From assembly GCF_023155855.1 (NCBI RefSeq), contig NZ_JAKNUT010000002.1, positions 62,001 through 126,000 of the forward strand: a stretch of 64,000 nucleotides of DNA, in the 5' to 3' direction. This document shows, piece after piece, positions 33,128 through 41,778 of this stretch. The DNA is from Microbacterium aoyamense. GTDB taxonomy: Bacteria > Actinomycetota > Actinomycetes > Actinomycetales > Microbacteriaceae. The notes below the pieces were generated by a model. The model did no database searches, was not told the DNA's origin, and saw only the letters and a program-made list of their open reading frames with translations. Every line of letters begins with the position of its first letter. The first letter of the stretch is position 1. The position numbers and the translations under genes are program-made.

Positions 33128-33772
33128 ATGGCAGACCAGAAATCCTCACGGCGCTACTCGTCGTCCCTCCGCGCGGAGCAGGCGGCCGCGACCCGGGAGC
33201 GAGTCGTCCACGCCGCTGCCGAGCTCTTCGCCGCACGCGGCTACGCCGGCACGAGCATGCCCGAGATCGCGCGCCGCGCGGGGGTGTCGACCGAGACCGT
33301 GCAGTCGCACGGACCGAAGTCCGCGCTCCTACGCGCCGCGATCGATGCCTTCGCGTTCGGTGCCGACAAGGACGCGGACGCACGAGAGACGAACCTCGGC
33401 GCCCGGCTCCTCACGGCGTCCTCGCCCACGGAGGCCGTCGACTTCGCCGTCGACATCCTGACGCAGGTCAACGCGGCCACCCACGGCCTGTGGCTCGCCT
33501 TCTCCGAAGCCGCGCGAACGGACGAAGAGATCGCCGATGCCTTCCGCCAGCTCGGGGCGGGAATCCGTATGCAGAACGTGATCATGCTCGAGGAGTGGAC
33601 GACACGAGGCTACCTGCGCGAAGACGTCGGGTTCGACGACCTGGTCGACCGGTCCGTGCTGGTCACCTCAGTGGAGATGTACGACCGCGCGATCCGCGTC
33701 GAGGGGATGACGCCCGAGAACTACCGCCGTCTGTTGACCGAATTGCTGTCCGCCCTGGTCGTCTCCACCTGA
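33128..33772 (+). CDS. TetR-family transcriptional regulator
   Basis: 214 residues from ATG 33128. The N-terminal helix-turn-helix spans about residues 20-62 (RVVHAAAELFAARGYAGTSMPEIARRAGVSTETV), followed by an all-helical ligand-binding domain. The start is set by the -10 box TACAGT 7 nt upstream; an earlier in-frame ATG at 33086 precedes the promoter. It probably represses the divergent glycosyltransferase and itself through the palindrome at 33101-33127. The stop abuts the mutY stop on the other strand. Confidence 0.9.
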   Translation: MADQKSSRRYSSSLRAEQAAATRERVVHAAAELFAARGYAGTSMPEIARRAGVSTETVQSHGPKSALLRAAIDAFAFGADKDADARETNLGARLLTASSPTEAVDFAVDILTQVNAATHGLWLAFSEAARTDEEIADAFRQLGAGIRMQNVIMLEEWTTRGYLREDVGFDDLVDRSVLVTSVEMYDRAIRVEGMTPENYRRLLTELLSALVVST

Positions 33773-34639
33773 TCAGCGGGGCAGACGCAGCTCGCCGCCG
33801 GAGGCCTCGGCCAGCCCGTCAGCGATGAGCGAGTCGATCGCCCGGTCGCGCTGCAGGGCGTCCGGCCAGTCCGGGATCACGTCGTCGAGCGGGACCGCGT
33901 GGGCAGCGGCACCGCGCAGCACCTTCAGGACGGCGCCGCGCGCCTGGCGATCGCTGCCCTCGTACTTCGCCTGCTTGCGGCGGTCGTCACCCGTGTCGGG
34001 GTAGCCCGCTGCGCGCCACGCGCAGCGATCGGCGACGGGGCAGATCTCGCAGTGCGGCGATCGGGCGACGCAGACGGTCGCGCCGAGCTCCATCGCGGCG
34101 GCGTTCACGATGGTGGATGCCGCGACCTCCGCCGGGAGGATCGACTCCATCGCCGCGAGGTCGCGCTTCGACGGAGGCCCGGGTTGCGAGCGGCCGTCGA
34201 GCGCACGGGCGAGGACGCGGCGTGTGTTCGTGTCGACGACCGGATGCCGCGACCCGTATGCGAACACCGCGACCGCGCGTGCGGTGTAGTCGCCGATGCC
34301 GGTGAGCGCGAGGAGCGCGTCGACGTCGTCGGGCACGACCCCGCGGTGACGATCGCGGATCTCGACCGCGGCACGATGCAGCCACAGCGCACGGCGGGGG
34401 TAGCCGAGGTTCGCCCACTGCCGGACGGCGTCGGCCGGGGCATCCATCGCCAGAGCCGTCGGCGTCGGCCACCGCTCAAGCCACGCCTCGAGGTGCGGGA
34501 TGACGCGATTGACCGGCGTCTGCTGCAGCATGAACTCGCTCACGAGCACGCCCCACGCGCCGAAGCCGGGCCGCCGCCACGGCAGATCGCGCGCGTTCTC
34601 GCGGTACCACGCGATGAGCGGCGTCGCGAGGTCGGGCAT
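33773..34639 (-). CDS. mutY: A/G-specific adenine DNA glycosylase MutY
   Basis: 288 residues from ATG 34639. Catalytic Glu is E35 in SEFMLQQT, and the helix-hairpin-helix LTGIGDYTARAV with D136 (VVDTNTRR) is present. The [4Fe-4S] cluster ligands are C190, C197, C200 and C206, spaced C-x6-C-x2-C-x5-C. The enzyme removes adenine mispaired with 8-oxoguanine. The C-terminal part is short, without a full NUDIX-like 8-oxoG reader, as in many actinobacterial MutY proteins. It is leaderless by its -10 box TAGGCT (34647-34652). Confidence 0.94.
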   Translation of the reverse strand: MPDLATPLIAWYRENARDLPWRRPGFGAWGVLVSEFMLQQTPVNRVIPHLEAWLERWPTPTALAMDAPADAVRQWANLGYPRRALWLHRAAVEIRDRHRGVVPDDVDALLALTGIGDYTARAVAVFAYGSRHPVVDTNTRRVLARALDGRSQPGPPSKRDLAAMESILPAEVAASTIVNAAAMELGATVCVARSPHCEICPVADRCAWRAAGYPDTGDDRRKQAKYEGSDRQARGAVLKVLRGAAAHAVPLDDVIPDWPDALQRDRAIDSLIADGLAEASGGELRLPR

Positions 34640-34646
34640 GCGCTTC

Positions 34647-34652
34647 AGCCTA
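34647..34652 (-). promoter_or_regulatory. -10 box of leaderless mutY
   Basis: TAGGCT on the minus strand, 7 nt before ATG 34639. Confidence 0.6.
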
Positions 34653-34762
34653 GGTGCGTCGCGCTCGACCTCATCCCGCGGGCTCAGCCTCGGACGGGGT
34701 CGGGGCGCTCATCCGACGTCGGGACGCATGCCGCGCAGGTGCTGTCGCTCGCGCTCGGCTCG

Positions 34763-34768
34763 TAGGCT
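34763..34768 (+). promoter_or_regulatory. -10 box of leaderless kinase gene heading the truB-ribF operon
   Basis: TAGGCT, 6 nt before ATG 34775. Confidence 0.65.
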
Positions 34769-34774
34769 GGAGTC

Positions 34775-35461
34775 ATGCGCCTGCCCACGACACCCGCGAC
34801 GACGCTCTGGCGCGAACTGCGCGACGAGGTGCGCCAGCACTATCGGGGCGGGCGGATCATCCTCGCCGTCGACGGGCGGGACGGCGCGGGCAAGACGGTC
34901 TTCGCCGACGGGCTCGCCGAAGTCTTCGCCGAGGACGGCTCGGCCGTGTTCCGGGCATCCATCGACAGCTTCCACCGTCCTCGTGACGAGCGATGGGCGC
35001 GGGGCCGCACCAGCCCCGTCGGCTTCTACGAGGATTCGTACGACTACGCGACGTTCCGCCGCGTGCTGATCGACCCCTTCCGCGAGGGCGGGCAGACGGG
35101 GGCGACGACGGGCTTCCAGCTCGCGGCGTTCGATGTCGAGCGCGACGCGGCGGTCGAGTCGGCCTGGGTCACTGCGCCCAAGGACGCCGTGCTGATCGTC
35201 GACGGCATCTTCCTCAATCGCCCCGCGCTGCGCGGGATCTGGCACTGGTCGGTGTGGCTCGACGTGCCGATCGACATCGCCTACCAGCGCATGGCGCGGC
35301 GCGACGGCACCGACCCCGACTTCCTCGCCCCGGCGAACGCCCGCTACCGCGAAGGCCAGGAGCTCTACCTGCGCGACGCGAATCCACGGGCCGCGGCATC
35401 CGCGATCGTCGACAACACCGACTTCGCGCACCCGCGCCGCGTCTACCAGGACTCCTGCTGA
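34775..35461 (+). CDS. uridine kinase-like P-loop nucleoside kinase
   Basis: 228 residues. Walker A is GRDGAGKT at residues 34-41; IDSFHRPRD supplies the substrate-side Asp, and LIVDGIFLNRPAL the second acidic segment. LDVPIDIAYQRMARRD is the lid region. The family phosphorylates uridine or related nucleosides; actinobacterial proteins of this subgroup are mostly untested, so other small hydroxyl substrates are possible. The TGA stop shares its last base with the truB start, so the two genes are coupled. Confidence 0.82.
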   Translation: MRLPTTPATTLWRELRDEVRQHYRGGRIILAVDGRDGAGKTVFADGLAEVFAEDGSAVFRASIDSFHRPRDERWARGRTSPVGFYEDSYDYATFRRVLIDPFREGGQTGATTGFQLAAFDVERDAAVESAWVTAPKDAVLIVDGIFLNRPALRGIWHWSVWLDVPIDIAYQRMARRDGTDPDFLAPANARYREGQELYLRDANPRAAASAIVDNTDFAHPRRVYQDSC

Positions 35462-36345
35462 TGGCCGTCACGGGGATCGCGCTCGTCGACAAGCCGGGCG
35501 GCATCACGAGCCACGACGTCGTCGCGCGCGCCCGGCGCGCGTTCGGTACGCGCAAGATCGGCCACGCGGGCACGCTCGATCCCATGGCGACAGGGCTGCT
35601 CGTGCTCGGCGTCGAAGGCGCCACGCGCCTGCTCACCTTCATCGTCGGGCTCGACAAGACGTACGAAGCCACGATCCGGCTCGGCGTCGCGACGGATTCC
35701 GACGACGCCGACGGCGAGATGACGACGACGATGGATGCTTCGGCTCTCGCGGACGAGCAGATCCGCACGGCGATCAAGCCGCTCACCGGCCGCATCTCGC
35801 AGGTGCCGAGCACCGTCTCGGCGATCAAGGTGAACGGCAAGCGCGCCTACGACCTCGCGCGTGCGGGGGAGCAGGTCGAGCTCGCGGCGCGCGAGGTCAC
35901 GGTGTCGCGCTTCGACGTCCTCGCGATCGAGCGCTCCGAATCCGTCATCGATCTCGACGTCGTCGTGGACTGCTCGAGCGGCACCTACATCCGAGCGCTC
36001 GCGCGCGACCTCGGCGCAGCGCTCGGCGTCGGCGGGCACCTCACGGCCCTGCGCCGGACGCGCATCGGTCCGTTCGGCGTCGATGGCGCGTCGAGCGTCG
36101 ACGGGTTGGCCGAGGCCGCCGTCCTCTCGCCCGCCGTCGTCGCGGCGGACGTCCTCGGCAGATTCGACGTCACCGCCGACGAGGCCCGCGACCTGCGGCA
36201 TGGCAAGCGCCTCGTGGGGGCCGCCGCCCGGCTCGAGGCGGGCCGCGCCGCGATCGACCCCGACGGCGCCCTCGTCGGCATCGTCGAGAGGCGCGGGAGC
36301 GACGTCAAGAGCGCCATGAACATGCCCGAGGAGAGGCCCGCATGA
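35461..36345 (+). CDS. truB: tRNA pseudouridine-55 synthase TruB
   Basis: 294 residues from ATG 35461. The catalytic Asp is D40 in KIGHAGTLDPMATGLL. The segments LDKTYEATIRLG, PSTVSAIKVNGKRAYDLAR and CSSGTYIRALARDLG are the standard TruB motifs, and a short C-terminal PUA-like part follows. It makes pseudouridine 55 in the tRNA T loop. truB is usually directly after rbfA; here five genes intervene. It overlaps the kinase gene by 1 nt and the next gene by 4 nt (ATGA). Confidence 0.95.
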   Translation: MAVTGIALVDKPGGITSHDVVARARRAFGTRKIGHAGTLDPMATGLLVLGVEGATRLLTFIVGLDKTYEATIRLGVATDSDDADGEMTTTMDASALADEQIRTAIKPLTGRISQVPSTVSAIKVNGKRAYDLARAGEQVELAAREVTVSRFDVLAIERSESVIDLDVVVDCSSGTYIRALARDLGAALGVGGHLTALRRTRIGPFGVDGASSVDGLAEAAVLSPAVVAADVLGRFDVTADEARDLRHGKRLVGAAARLEAGRAAIDPDGALVGIVERRGSDVKSAMNMPEERPA

Positions 36346-36710
36346 TCCTGTGGTTCACGATCGCCCAGGTCGCCGTCGCGGTGCTCGCCGGCATCCTGTG
36401 CATCGTCCTCGGCCTCGCCGGTCGCCGCCCGAGCGACCTGAGCGTCGGCTCGCTCGCCCTCGTCGAGCTGCTCCTCGTGGCGCAGATCGTCATCGCGATC
36501 ATCGCCCCGTTCGCGGGCAACCCGCCGTCGGGGAGCGCCCTGGAGTTCTGGGTCTACCTCGTCTCGGCAGCGCTGCTGCCGGTCGCCGCGGTGTTCTGGG
36601 CGCTGCTCGAACGCAGTCGCTGGTCGACCGTCATCATGGGCGTCGCGGCGCTCGCGATCGCCGTCATGGTGTGGCGGATGCAGGTCATCTGGACGATCCA
36701 GGTCGCCTGA
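36342..36710 (+). CDS. small four-helix membrane protein
   Basis: 122 residues, ATG overlapping the truB stop (ATGA). Four hydrophobic segments lie at about residues 2-25, 37-58, 68-90 and 97-114. Charged residues are few. No family recognised. Translational coupling to truB and closeness to ribF suggest a conserved operon, but give no clue to function. Confidence 0.75.
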   Translation: MILWFTIAQVAVAVLAGILCIVLGLAGRRPSDLSVGSLALVELLLVAQIVIAIIAPFAGNPPSGSALEFWVYLVSAALLPVAAVFWALLERSRWSTVIMGVAALAIAVMVWRMQVIWTIQVA

Positions 36711-36732
36711 GCGACTCTAAGATTGACGGGTC

Positions 36733-37185
36733 ATGTCAACGCCACAGAAACAGCGCCGCCGCATGTCGGGCATCGGTCGCGTGCTCGTCATCGTCTACGG
36801 CATCCTGGCGCTCGGCGCCTTCGGCCGTTCGCTCGTGCAGATCATCGAGCGCTTCGATCACGCCCCGCTCGCCTTCACCCTGTCGGCCCTGTCGGCGACC
36901 GTCTACATCATCGCGACGCTCGCGCTCATCTTCGCGGGGTCGCGCGCCTGGTACCGGGTCGCCTGGGTCACGATCTCGTTCGAGCTCCTCGGTGTGCTCG
37001 TGATCGGCACGCTGAGCCTCATCCGCCCCGACCTCTTCCCCGAGGCCACGGTGTGGTCGTTCTTCGGCATGGGCTACCTCTTCATCCCGCTCGTGCTCCC
37101 GTTCCTGGGCATCTGGTGGCTCGTGAAGCATCCGCCCGTGGGAGCGGATGCGACGGAGGATGCCGCCGTCCAGGTGGCCTCGTGA
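36733..37185 (+). CDS. four-helix membrane protein upstream of ribF
   Basis: 150 residues with a basic N-terminus (STPQKQRRR) and four membrane helices around residues 15-35, 45-68, 75-100 and 108-130, ending in a hydrophilic tail. TAAGAT stands 9 nt before the ATG and may give an internal promoter. Family not identified. The stop overlaps the ribF start (GTGA), so it is coupled to ribF. Confidence 0.75.
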   Translation: MSTPQKQRRRMSGIGRVLVIVYGILALGAFGRSLVQIIERFDHAPLAFTLSALSATVYIIATLALIFAGSRAWYRVAWVTISFELLGVLVIGTLSLIRPDLFPEATVWSFFGMGYLFIPLVLPFLGIWWLVKHPPVGADATEDAAVQVAS

Positions 37186-38141
37186 TCGTCTTCCGTTCGC
37201 CGGCCGACGTGCCTGCGGGCTTCGGTCCGTCGGTCGTCGCGATCGGCAAGTTCGACGGCGTCCACTCCGGGCACCGCGCCGTCATCGATCGCGCGCGGGT
37301 GGACGCTGCGACCGGCGACGCGCGCGTCGTCGCCGTGACGTTCGATCGCAATCCGCTCGCCCTGCTGCGCCCCGAGATCTGCCCCGAGAGCCTCATCGGC
37401 GTGCATCAGAAGCTGCAGCTGCTCGCCGAGACCGGTGTCGACGCGACGCTCATGCTGACGTTCGATCGGGCGCTCGCCGACCTCACGCCGCGCGAGTTCG
37501 TCGAGCACGTGCTCGTCGACGCGCTCGCCGCGCGCAGCGTGCTCGTCGGCGACGACTTCCGCTTCGGCGCGGGCGGCGCCGGCAACCCCGAGGTCCTCGC
37601 CGAGCTCGGGCGGGAGTTCGGGTTCGACGTCGACGTCGTCGGCGACGTGCGCGCGATCGAGGGGGGTCGGCGCGTGTCGTCGACCTGGATCCGCGAGCTG
37701 CTCGCGGACGGAGATGTCGCGGGTGCCGCGCGCCTGCTGGGCCGCGCGCCCGCGGTATGGGGTGAAGTCGTCCACGGACTCAAGCGCGGGCGCGAGCTCG
37801 GCTTCCCGACCGCGAATCTGTCGACCGACCTCGAGGGCTTCATCCCCGCGGACGGCGTCTATGCGGGCTGGCTCGTCGACGAAGGGTCAGCCGACGGGCT
37901 GCGCCCCGGCATCCGCTACGCCGCCGCCATCAGCGTCGGCACGAACCCGACGTTCGACGATGTCCCCGTGCGACAGGTCGAGGCGCACGTGCTGGACGAG
38001 ACCGATCTCGACCTGTACGGTCATCGCGTCGAGGTGCAGTTCACGAACCGCGTGCGGGGCATGGTGGCGTTCGAAGGCGTCGACGCGCTCGTGCGGCAGA
38101 TGGCCGACGACGTGGAGAGGGTGCGAGAGGCTCTGACATGA
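37182..38141 (+). CDS. ribF: bifunctional riboflavin kinase/FAD synthetase
   Basis: 319 residues from GTG 37182. The N-terminal nucleotidyl transferase domain has GKFDGVHSGH at residues 22-31 and the VSSTWIRELLADGDV segment. The C-terminal riboflavin kinase domain has GRELGFPTANL and the AISVGTNPTFDD run. It makes FMN and then FAD. The position after truB is the usual one in bacteria. The stop overlaps the next ATG by 4 nt. Confidence 0.96.
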   Translation: MIVFRSPADVPAGFGPSVVAIGKFDGVHSGHRAVIDRARVDAATGDARVVAVTFDRNPLALLRPEICPESLIGVHQKLQLLAETGVDATLMLTFDRALADLTPREFVEHVLVDALAARSVLVGDDFRFGAGGAGNPEVLAELGREFGFDVDVVGDVRAIEGGRRVSSTWIRELLADGDVAGAARLLGRAPAVWGEVVHGLKRGRELGFPTANLSTDLEGFIPADGVYAGWLVDEGSADGLRPGIRYAAAISVGTNPTFDDVPVRQVEAHVLDETDLDLYGHRVEVQFTNRVRGMVAFEGVDALVRQMADDVERVREALT

Positions 38142-38881
38142 CCGACACGACGCCCACGCGCTCGCTCAAGATCTTCCGCCGCGTGATCGTCGCCGTCATC
38201 ATCGTCTCGTTCGGCCTCGCGGCCCTCCTCGGCATCATCGTCCTGCTCGGCGGGAATCTCGGCTCGGAGCAGTACCGGGCACTCGGCACGACCGCGACGA
38301 TCGGCGCCTTCAGCGTCGCTGTGCTCTGCTGTGCCGCCCTCGCGGGGCGCCGACTGCAGATCGTCGGGTTCATCGGCGCGGCCGTCGCGGTCGTCACTGC
38401 GATCCTGACGGTCTGGCTGATCTGGTACCGGTACGAGAGCTATCCCGACCACTTCTACGATGCGCTGTCGCGATGGACCTGGACGGGTGTGGCGCTCACC
38501 GTCGCGCTGTCGTTCGCGTCCCTCCTGCTTCTGCTCGCCGACCGTCGCCAGGCGGCCGTGCGGATCGGCCTCGTCATCACGGTCGCGCTGTTCGCCGTCG
38601 TGCTCGGCATGACGATCTACGCGATCTGGTGGTCGTCGACGATCGAGGGCGACGCCTTCGGCCGCACGCTGGGCGTGTTCGCGATCCTCGCGGCGCTCGG
38701 CGCGGTCATCGTGCCGGTGCTGTCGCTCCTGCTGCGCGATCCGCATCCGGCGACGGGGTTGTCGTCGGTGTCGGTCGCACTCCTGGAAGCCGAGGCGGTC
38801 CGTCGCGGCATCCCGGTCGATGCGCTCGTGGACGACCTGCTGCGCGAGTCCTCCCCGGCGGATCCCGTAGACCCGCGCTGA
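38138..38881 (+). CDS. membrane protein coupled to ribF
   Basis: 247 residues. Six hydrophobic segments cover residues ~12-200, then comes a soluble C-terminal tail with SVSVALLEAEAVRRGIPVDALVDDLLRE, which looks like a short amphipathic helix-turn region. The start overlaps the ribF stop (ATGA). I recognise no family. A role connected to flavin is only a positional guess. Confidence 0.75.
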   Translation: MTDTTPTRSLKIFRRVIVAVIIVSFGLAALLGIIVLLGGNLGSEQYRALGTTATIGAFSVAVLCCAALAGRRLQIVGFIGAAVAVVTAILTVWLIWYRYESYPDHFYDALSRWTWTGVALTVALSFASLLLLLADRRQAAVRIGLVITVALFAVVLGMTIYAIWWSSTIEGDAFGRTLGVFAILAALGAVIVPVLSLLLRDPHPATGLSSVSVALLEAEAVRRGIPVDALVDDLLRESSPADPVDPR

Positions 38882-38890
38882 GCGCGCCTC

Positions 38891-38896
38891 TACGAT
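38891..38896 (+). promoter_or_regulatory. -10 box of leaderless gene at 38903
   Basis: TACGAT, 6 nt before GTG 38903. Confidence 0.55.
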
Positions 38897-38902
38897 CGAG
38901 GC

Positions 38903-39304
38903 GTGGATGCCGCATCCGTCGACCTCATCGCCGCCGCCGCGGCAACGCCATCGGTGAATCTGTGGGGCGCGCTCGGCTGTGCCGTCGCGTACTCGGCGTC
39001 ACTGCTCGCGACCCTCGACGCCTTCGCCGATCTGATCCTCGCGCGAGGCGACTCGCCTGCCGGTCGACTGACCGCCGGGGTAGGCTTGAAGTTCGCGTCC
39101 AAACTGGCCGCGGCCGCGATCGCCGTCTTCGCAGCGGGGATCGTGCTCGCCCTCGACGACAACTGGTTCGCGTTCACGAGCTTGACGATCGCATTCGTGG
39201 TCGTCGTCGGGATCGGGGTGATCGTCCTCGTGCGACACGCGCGCACCGTCGCTCCCGCACCAGCCGAGGGCCCGCCCACCCGGCGCTCGAGACAGCAGAC
39301 CTAG
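38903..39304 (+). CDS. small three-helix membrane protein upstream of deoC
   Basis: 133 residues from GTG 38903. Hydrophobic helices lie at about residues 18-42, 63-85 and 91-112, followed by a Pro/Arg tail. No family recognised. A leaderless -10 box supports this start. It ends 13 nt before the deoC ATG and may be cotranscribed with it. Confidence 0.7.
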   Translation: MDAASVDLIAAAAATPSVNLWGALGCAVAYSASLLATLDAFADLILARGDSPAGRLTAGVGLKFASKLAAAAIAVFAAGIVLALDDNWFAFTSLTIAFVVVVGIGVIVLVRHARTVAPAPAEGPPTRRSRQQT

Positions 39305-39317
39305 AACCAGGAGAGCC

Positions 39318-40325
39318 ATGAGCCGCACAGATCTCCAGACCCTTCCCGAGCGCGCCGTCGAGCTGCTCGGCGGCGAGCCCGACGACACGACGCTCCGCCG
39401 CTATCTGCATGGCCTGCCCGGCGTCGACGCCGTGGGTCTCGAGCAGCGCGCGGCAGGACTCGGCACGCGCTCGATCAAGACGTCATCCAAGGCGTGGGCG
39501 CTCGACAAGATCATCGAGCTCATCGACCTGACGACGCTCGAGGGCGCCGACACTCCGGGAAAGGTGCGCTCGCTCGTCGCGAAGGCGCTGAATCCGGATG
39601 CCTCCGACCCCACGTGTCCGCGGGTCGCGGCCGTCTGCGTGTACGGCGACATGGTGGCGTACGCCGTGGACGCGCTGGGTGAGGCGCACGGTGATCCCGA
39701 CGACGGTGGCGTGAGCGTCGCGGCCGTCGCGACGGCGTTCCCGTCGGGCCGCGCGTCGCTCGCGATCAAGCTCGCCGACACGGCCGAGGCCGTCGCCGAC
39801 GGCGCCGACGAGATCGACATGGTGATCGACCGCGGTGCCTTCCTCGCCGGCCGATACGGTCTCGTCTTCGACCAGATCGCGCAGGTGAAGCAGGCGTGCC
39901 GCCGCGAGGACGGCTCGTACGCGTCGCTCAAGGTGATCCTCGAGACGGGCGAGCTCAACACCTACGACAATATCAAGCGCGCGTCGTGGCTCGCGATCCT
40001 CGCGGGCGGCGACTTCATCAAGACGTCGACCGGCAAGGTGCAGCCGGCCGCGACGCTGCCGACGACGCTCCTCATGCTCGAGGTCGTGCGGGACTGGCAT
40101 CGGGCGACGGGCGAGAAGATTGGCGTGAAGCCGGCGGGCGGCATCCGCACGTCGAAGGATGCGATCAAGTACCTCGTGACGGTGGCCGAGACCGTGGGCG
40201 AGGAATGGCTCCAGCCGCACCTGTTCCGGTACGGAGCATCCAGCCTCCTCAACGACGTGCTGCTGCAGCGCCAGAAGCTGACGACCGGGCACTACACCGG
40301 CGCCGACTACGTGACGATCGACTAG
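39318..40325 (+). CDS. deoC: deoxyribose-phosphate aldolase
   Basis: 335 residues, with AGGAGA 5 nt before the ATG. The Schiff-base lysine is K235 in DFIKTSTGK, the second lysine lies in GVKPAGGIRTSKDA, and the Asp in EIDMVIDRG completes the site. It splits 2-deoxyribose 5-phosphate to acetaldehyde and glyceraldehyde 3-phosphate. This is the long form, with an N-terminal extension of about 80 residues. The two aldehyde dehydrogenase genes downstream would dispose of the acetaldehyde, and the three genes form one operon. Confidence 0.95.
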   Translation: MSRTDLQTLPERAVELLGGEPDDTTLRRYLHGLPGVDAVGLEQRAAGLGTRSIKTSSKAWALDKIIELIDLTTLEGADTPGKVRSLVAKALNPDASDPTCPRVAAVCVYGDMVAYAVDALGEAHGDPDDGGVSVAAVATAFPSGRASLAIKLADTAEAVADGADEIDMVIDRGAFLAGRYGLVFDQIAQVKQACRREDGSYASLKVILETGELNTYDNIKRASWLAILAGGDFIKTSTGKVQPAATLPTTLLMLEVVRDWHRATGEKIGVKPAGGIRTSKDAIKYLVTVAETVGEEWLQPHLFRYGASSLLNDVLLQRQKLTTGHYTGADYVTID

Positions 40326-40335
40326 GACCAGACCC

Positions 40336-41778
40336 ATGAGCTTCCTCGAGTACGCCCCCGCACCGGAGTCGCGCGCGATCCTGAACCTTCGCGACGAGTA
40401 CGGTCTGTTCATCGACGGCGAGTTCCGTCCCGGTTCGGGGGACTCGTTCGCGACGATCTCGCCCGCCGACGAGAAGCACATCGCGACGATCGCCGCGGCG
40501 TCCGAAGCCGATGTCGACGTCGCCGTCGCGTCCGCCCGCAAGGCGTTCGACAAGACGTGGTCGCGCATGAGCGGTCGCGACCGCGGCAAGTACCTCTTCC
40601 GCATCGCGCGGCTCGTCCAGGAGCGCGCGCGCGAGCTCGCCGTCGCCGAGAGCCTCGACAACGGCAAGCCGATCAAGGAGTCCCGCGACGTCGACGTGCC
40701 CCTCGTCGCGGCGTGGTTCTTCTACTACGCCGGCTGGGCAGACAAACTCGACTACGCGGGCCTGGGCGCCGATCCGAAGCCGCTCGGGGTCGCGGCGCAG
40801 GTCATCCCGTGGAACTTCCCGCTCCTGATGCTCGCGTGGAAGATCGCGCCGGCGCTCGCGGCGGGCAACACGGTCGTGATCAAGCCTGCCGAGACGACGC
40901 CGCTCTCGGCGCTCATCTTCGCCGAGATCCTGCAGCAGGCCGACCTCCCGCCGGGTGTCGTCAACATCGTGACGGGCGCGGGTTCCACCGGAGCGGCGCT
41001 CGTGCGGCATCCCGACGTGAACAAGGTCGCCTTCACCGGCTCGACGGGCGTCGGGCGCGAGATCGCGAAGGCGGTCGCCGGCACCGACAAGAAGCTCACG
41101 CTCGAGCTCGGGGGCAAGGCCGCGAACATCGTCTTCGAGGACGCGCCGGTGGATCAGGCGATCGAGGGCATCGTCAACGGCATCTTCTTCAACCAGGGGC
41201 ACGTGTGCTGCGCGGGCAGCCGCCTGCTCGTGCAGGAGTCGATCCACGACGAGGTGGTCGACCGTCTCAAGACGCGCCTGTCGACGCTGCGTCTCGGCGA
41301 CCCGCTCGACAAGAACACCGACATCGGCGCGATCAACTCGCGCGAGCAGCTGGAGCGCATCCGCGAGCTGAGCGCGATCGGCGAGGCCGAGGGCGCCGAG
41401 CGGTGGACGGCCGACTGCGCGATCCCCGAGAACGGCTTCTGGTTCGCGCCGACGATCTTCACGAATGTGCAGGCCTCGCATCGCATCGCGCGCGACGAGA
41501 TCTTCGGGCCGGTGCTGTCGGTGCTCACCTTCCGCACCCCCGCCGAGGCGATCGAGAAGGCCAACAACACCCCCTACGGCCTCTCGGCGGGCATCTGGAG
41601 CGACAAGGGCTCCCGCATCCTCGCCGTCGCCGACCGCCTGCGTGCCGGCGTGATCTGGGCGAACACGTTCAACCGTTTCGACCCGGCCTCGCCGTTCGGC
41701 GGCTACAAGGAATCCGGCTACGGCCGCGAAGGCGGCCGCCAGGGACTCCTGGCCTACCTGAAGGGAGCGTCGGCGTGA
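40336..41778 (+). CDS. NAD(P)-dependent aldehyde dehydrogenase (catalytic partner)
   Basis: 480 residues. The cofactor domain shows VIPWNFPLLMLAWKIAPALAAGN and KPAETTPLSA, with FTGSTGVGREI as the Rossmann loop. Catalytic Glu is E257 (LTLELGGK) and catalytic Cys is C291 in FFNQGHVCCAGSR. The C-terminal PFGGYKESGYGREGG is typical. It probably oxidises the acetaldehyde released by DeoC. The stop overlaps the GTG of the following non-catalytic paralogue. Together they resemble the two-domain ALDH16 arrangement split into two genes. Confidence 0.92.
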   Translation: MSFLEYAPAPESRAILNLRDEYGLFIDGEFRPGSGDSFATISPADEKHIATIAAASEADVDVAVASARKAFDKTWSRMSGRDRGKYLFRIARLVQERARELAVAESLDNGKPIKESRDVDVPLVAAWFFYYAGWADKLDYAGLGADPKPLGVAAQVIPWNFPLLMLAWKIAPALAAGNTVVIKPAETTPLSALIFAEILQQADLPPGVVNIVTGAGSTGAALVRHPDVNKVAFTGSTGVGREIAKAVAGTDKKLTLELGGKAANIVFEDAPVDQAIEGIVNGIFFNQGHVCCAGSRLLVQESIHDEVVDRLKTRLSTLRLGDPLDKNTDIGAINSREQLERIRELSAIGEAEGAERWTADCAIPENGFWFAPTIFTNVQASHRIARDEIFGPVLSVLTFRTPAEAIEKANNTPYGLSAGIWSDKGSRILAVADRLRAGVIWANTFNRFDPASPFGGYKESGYGREGGRQGLLAYLKGASA

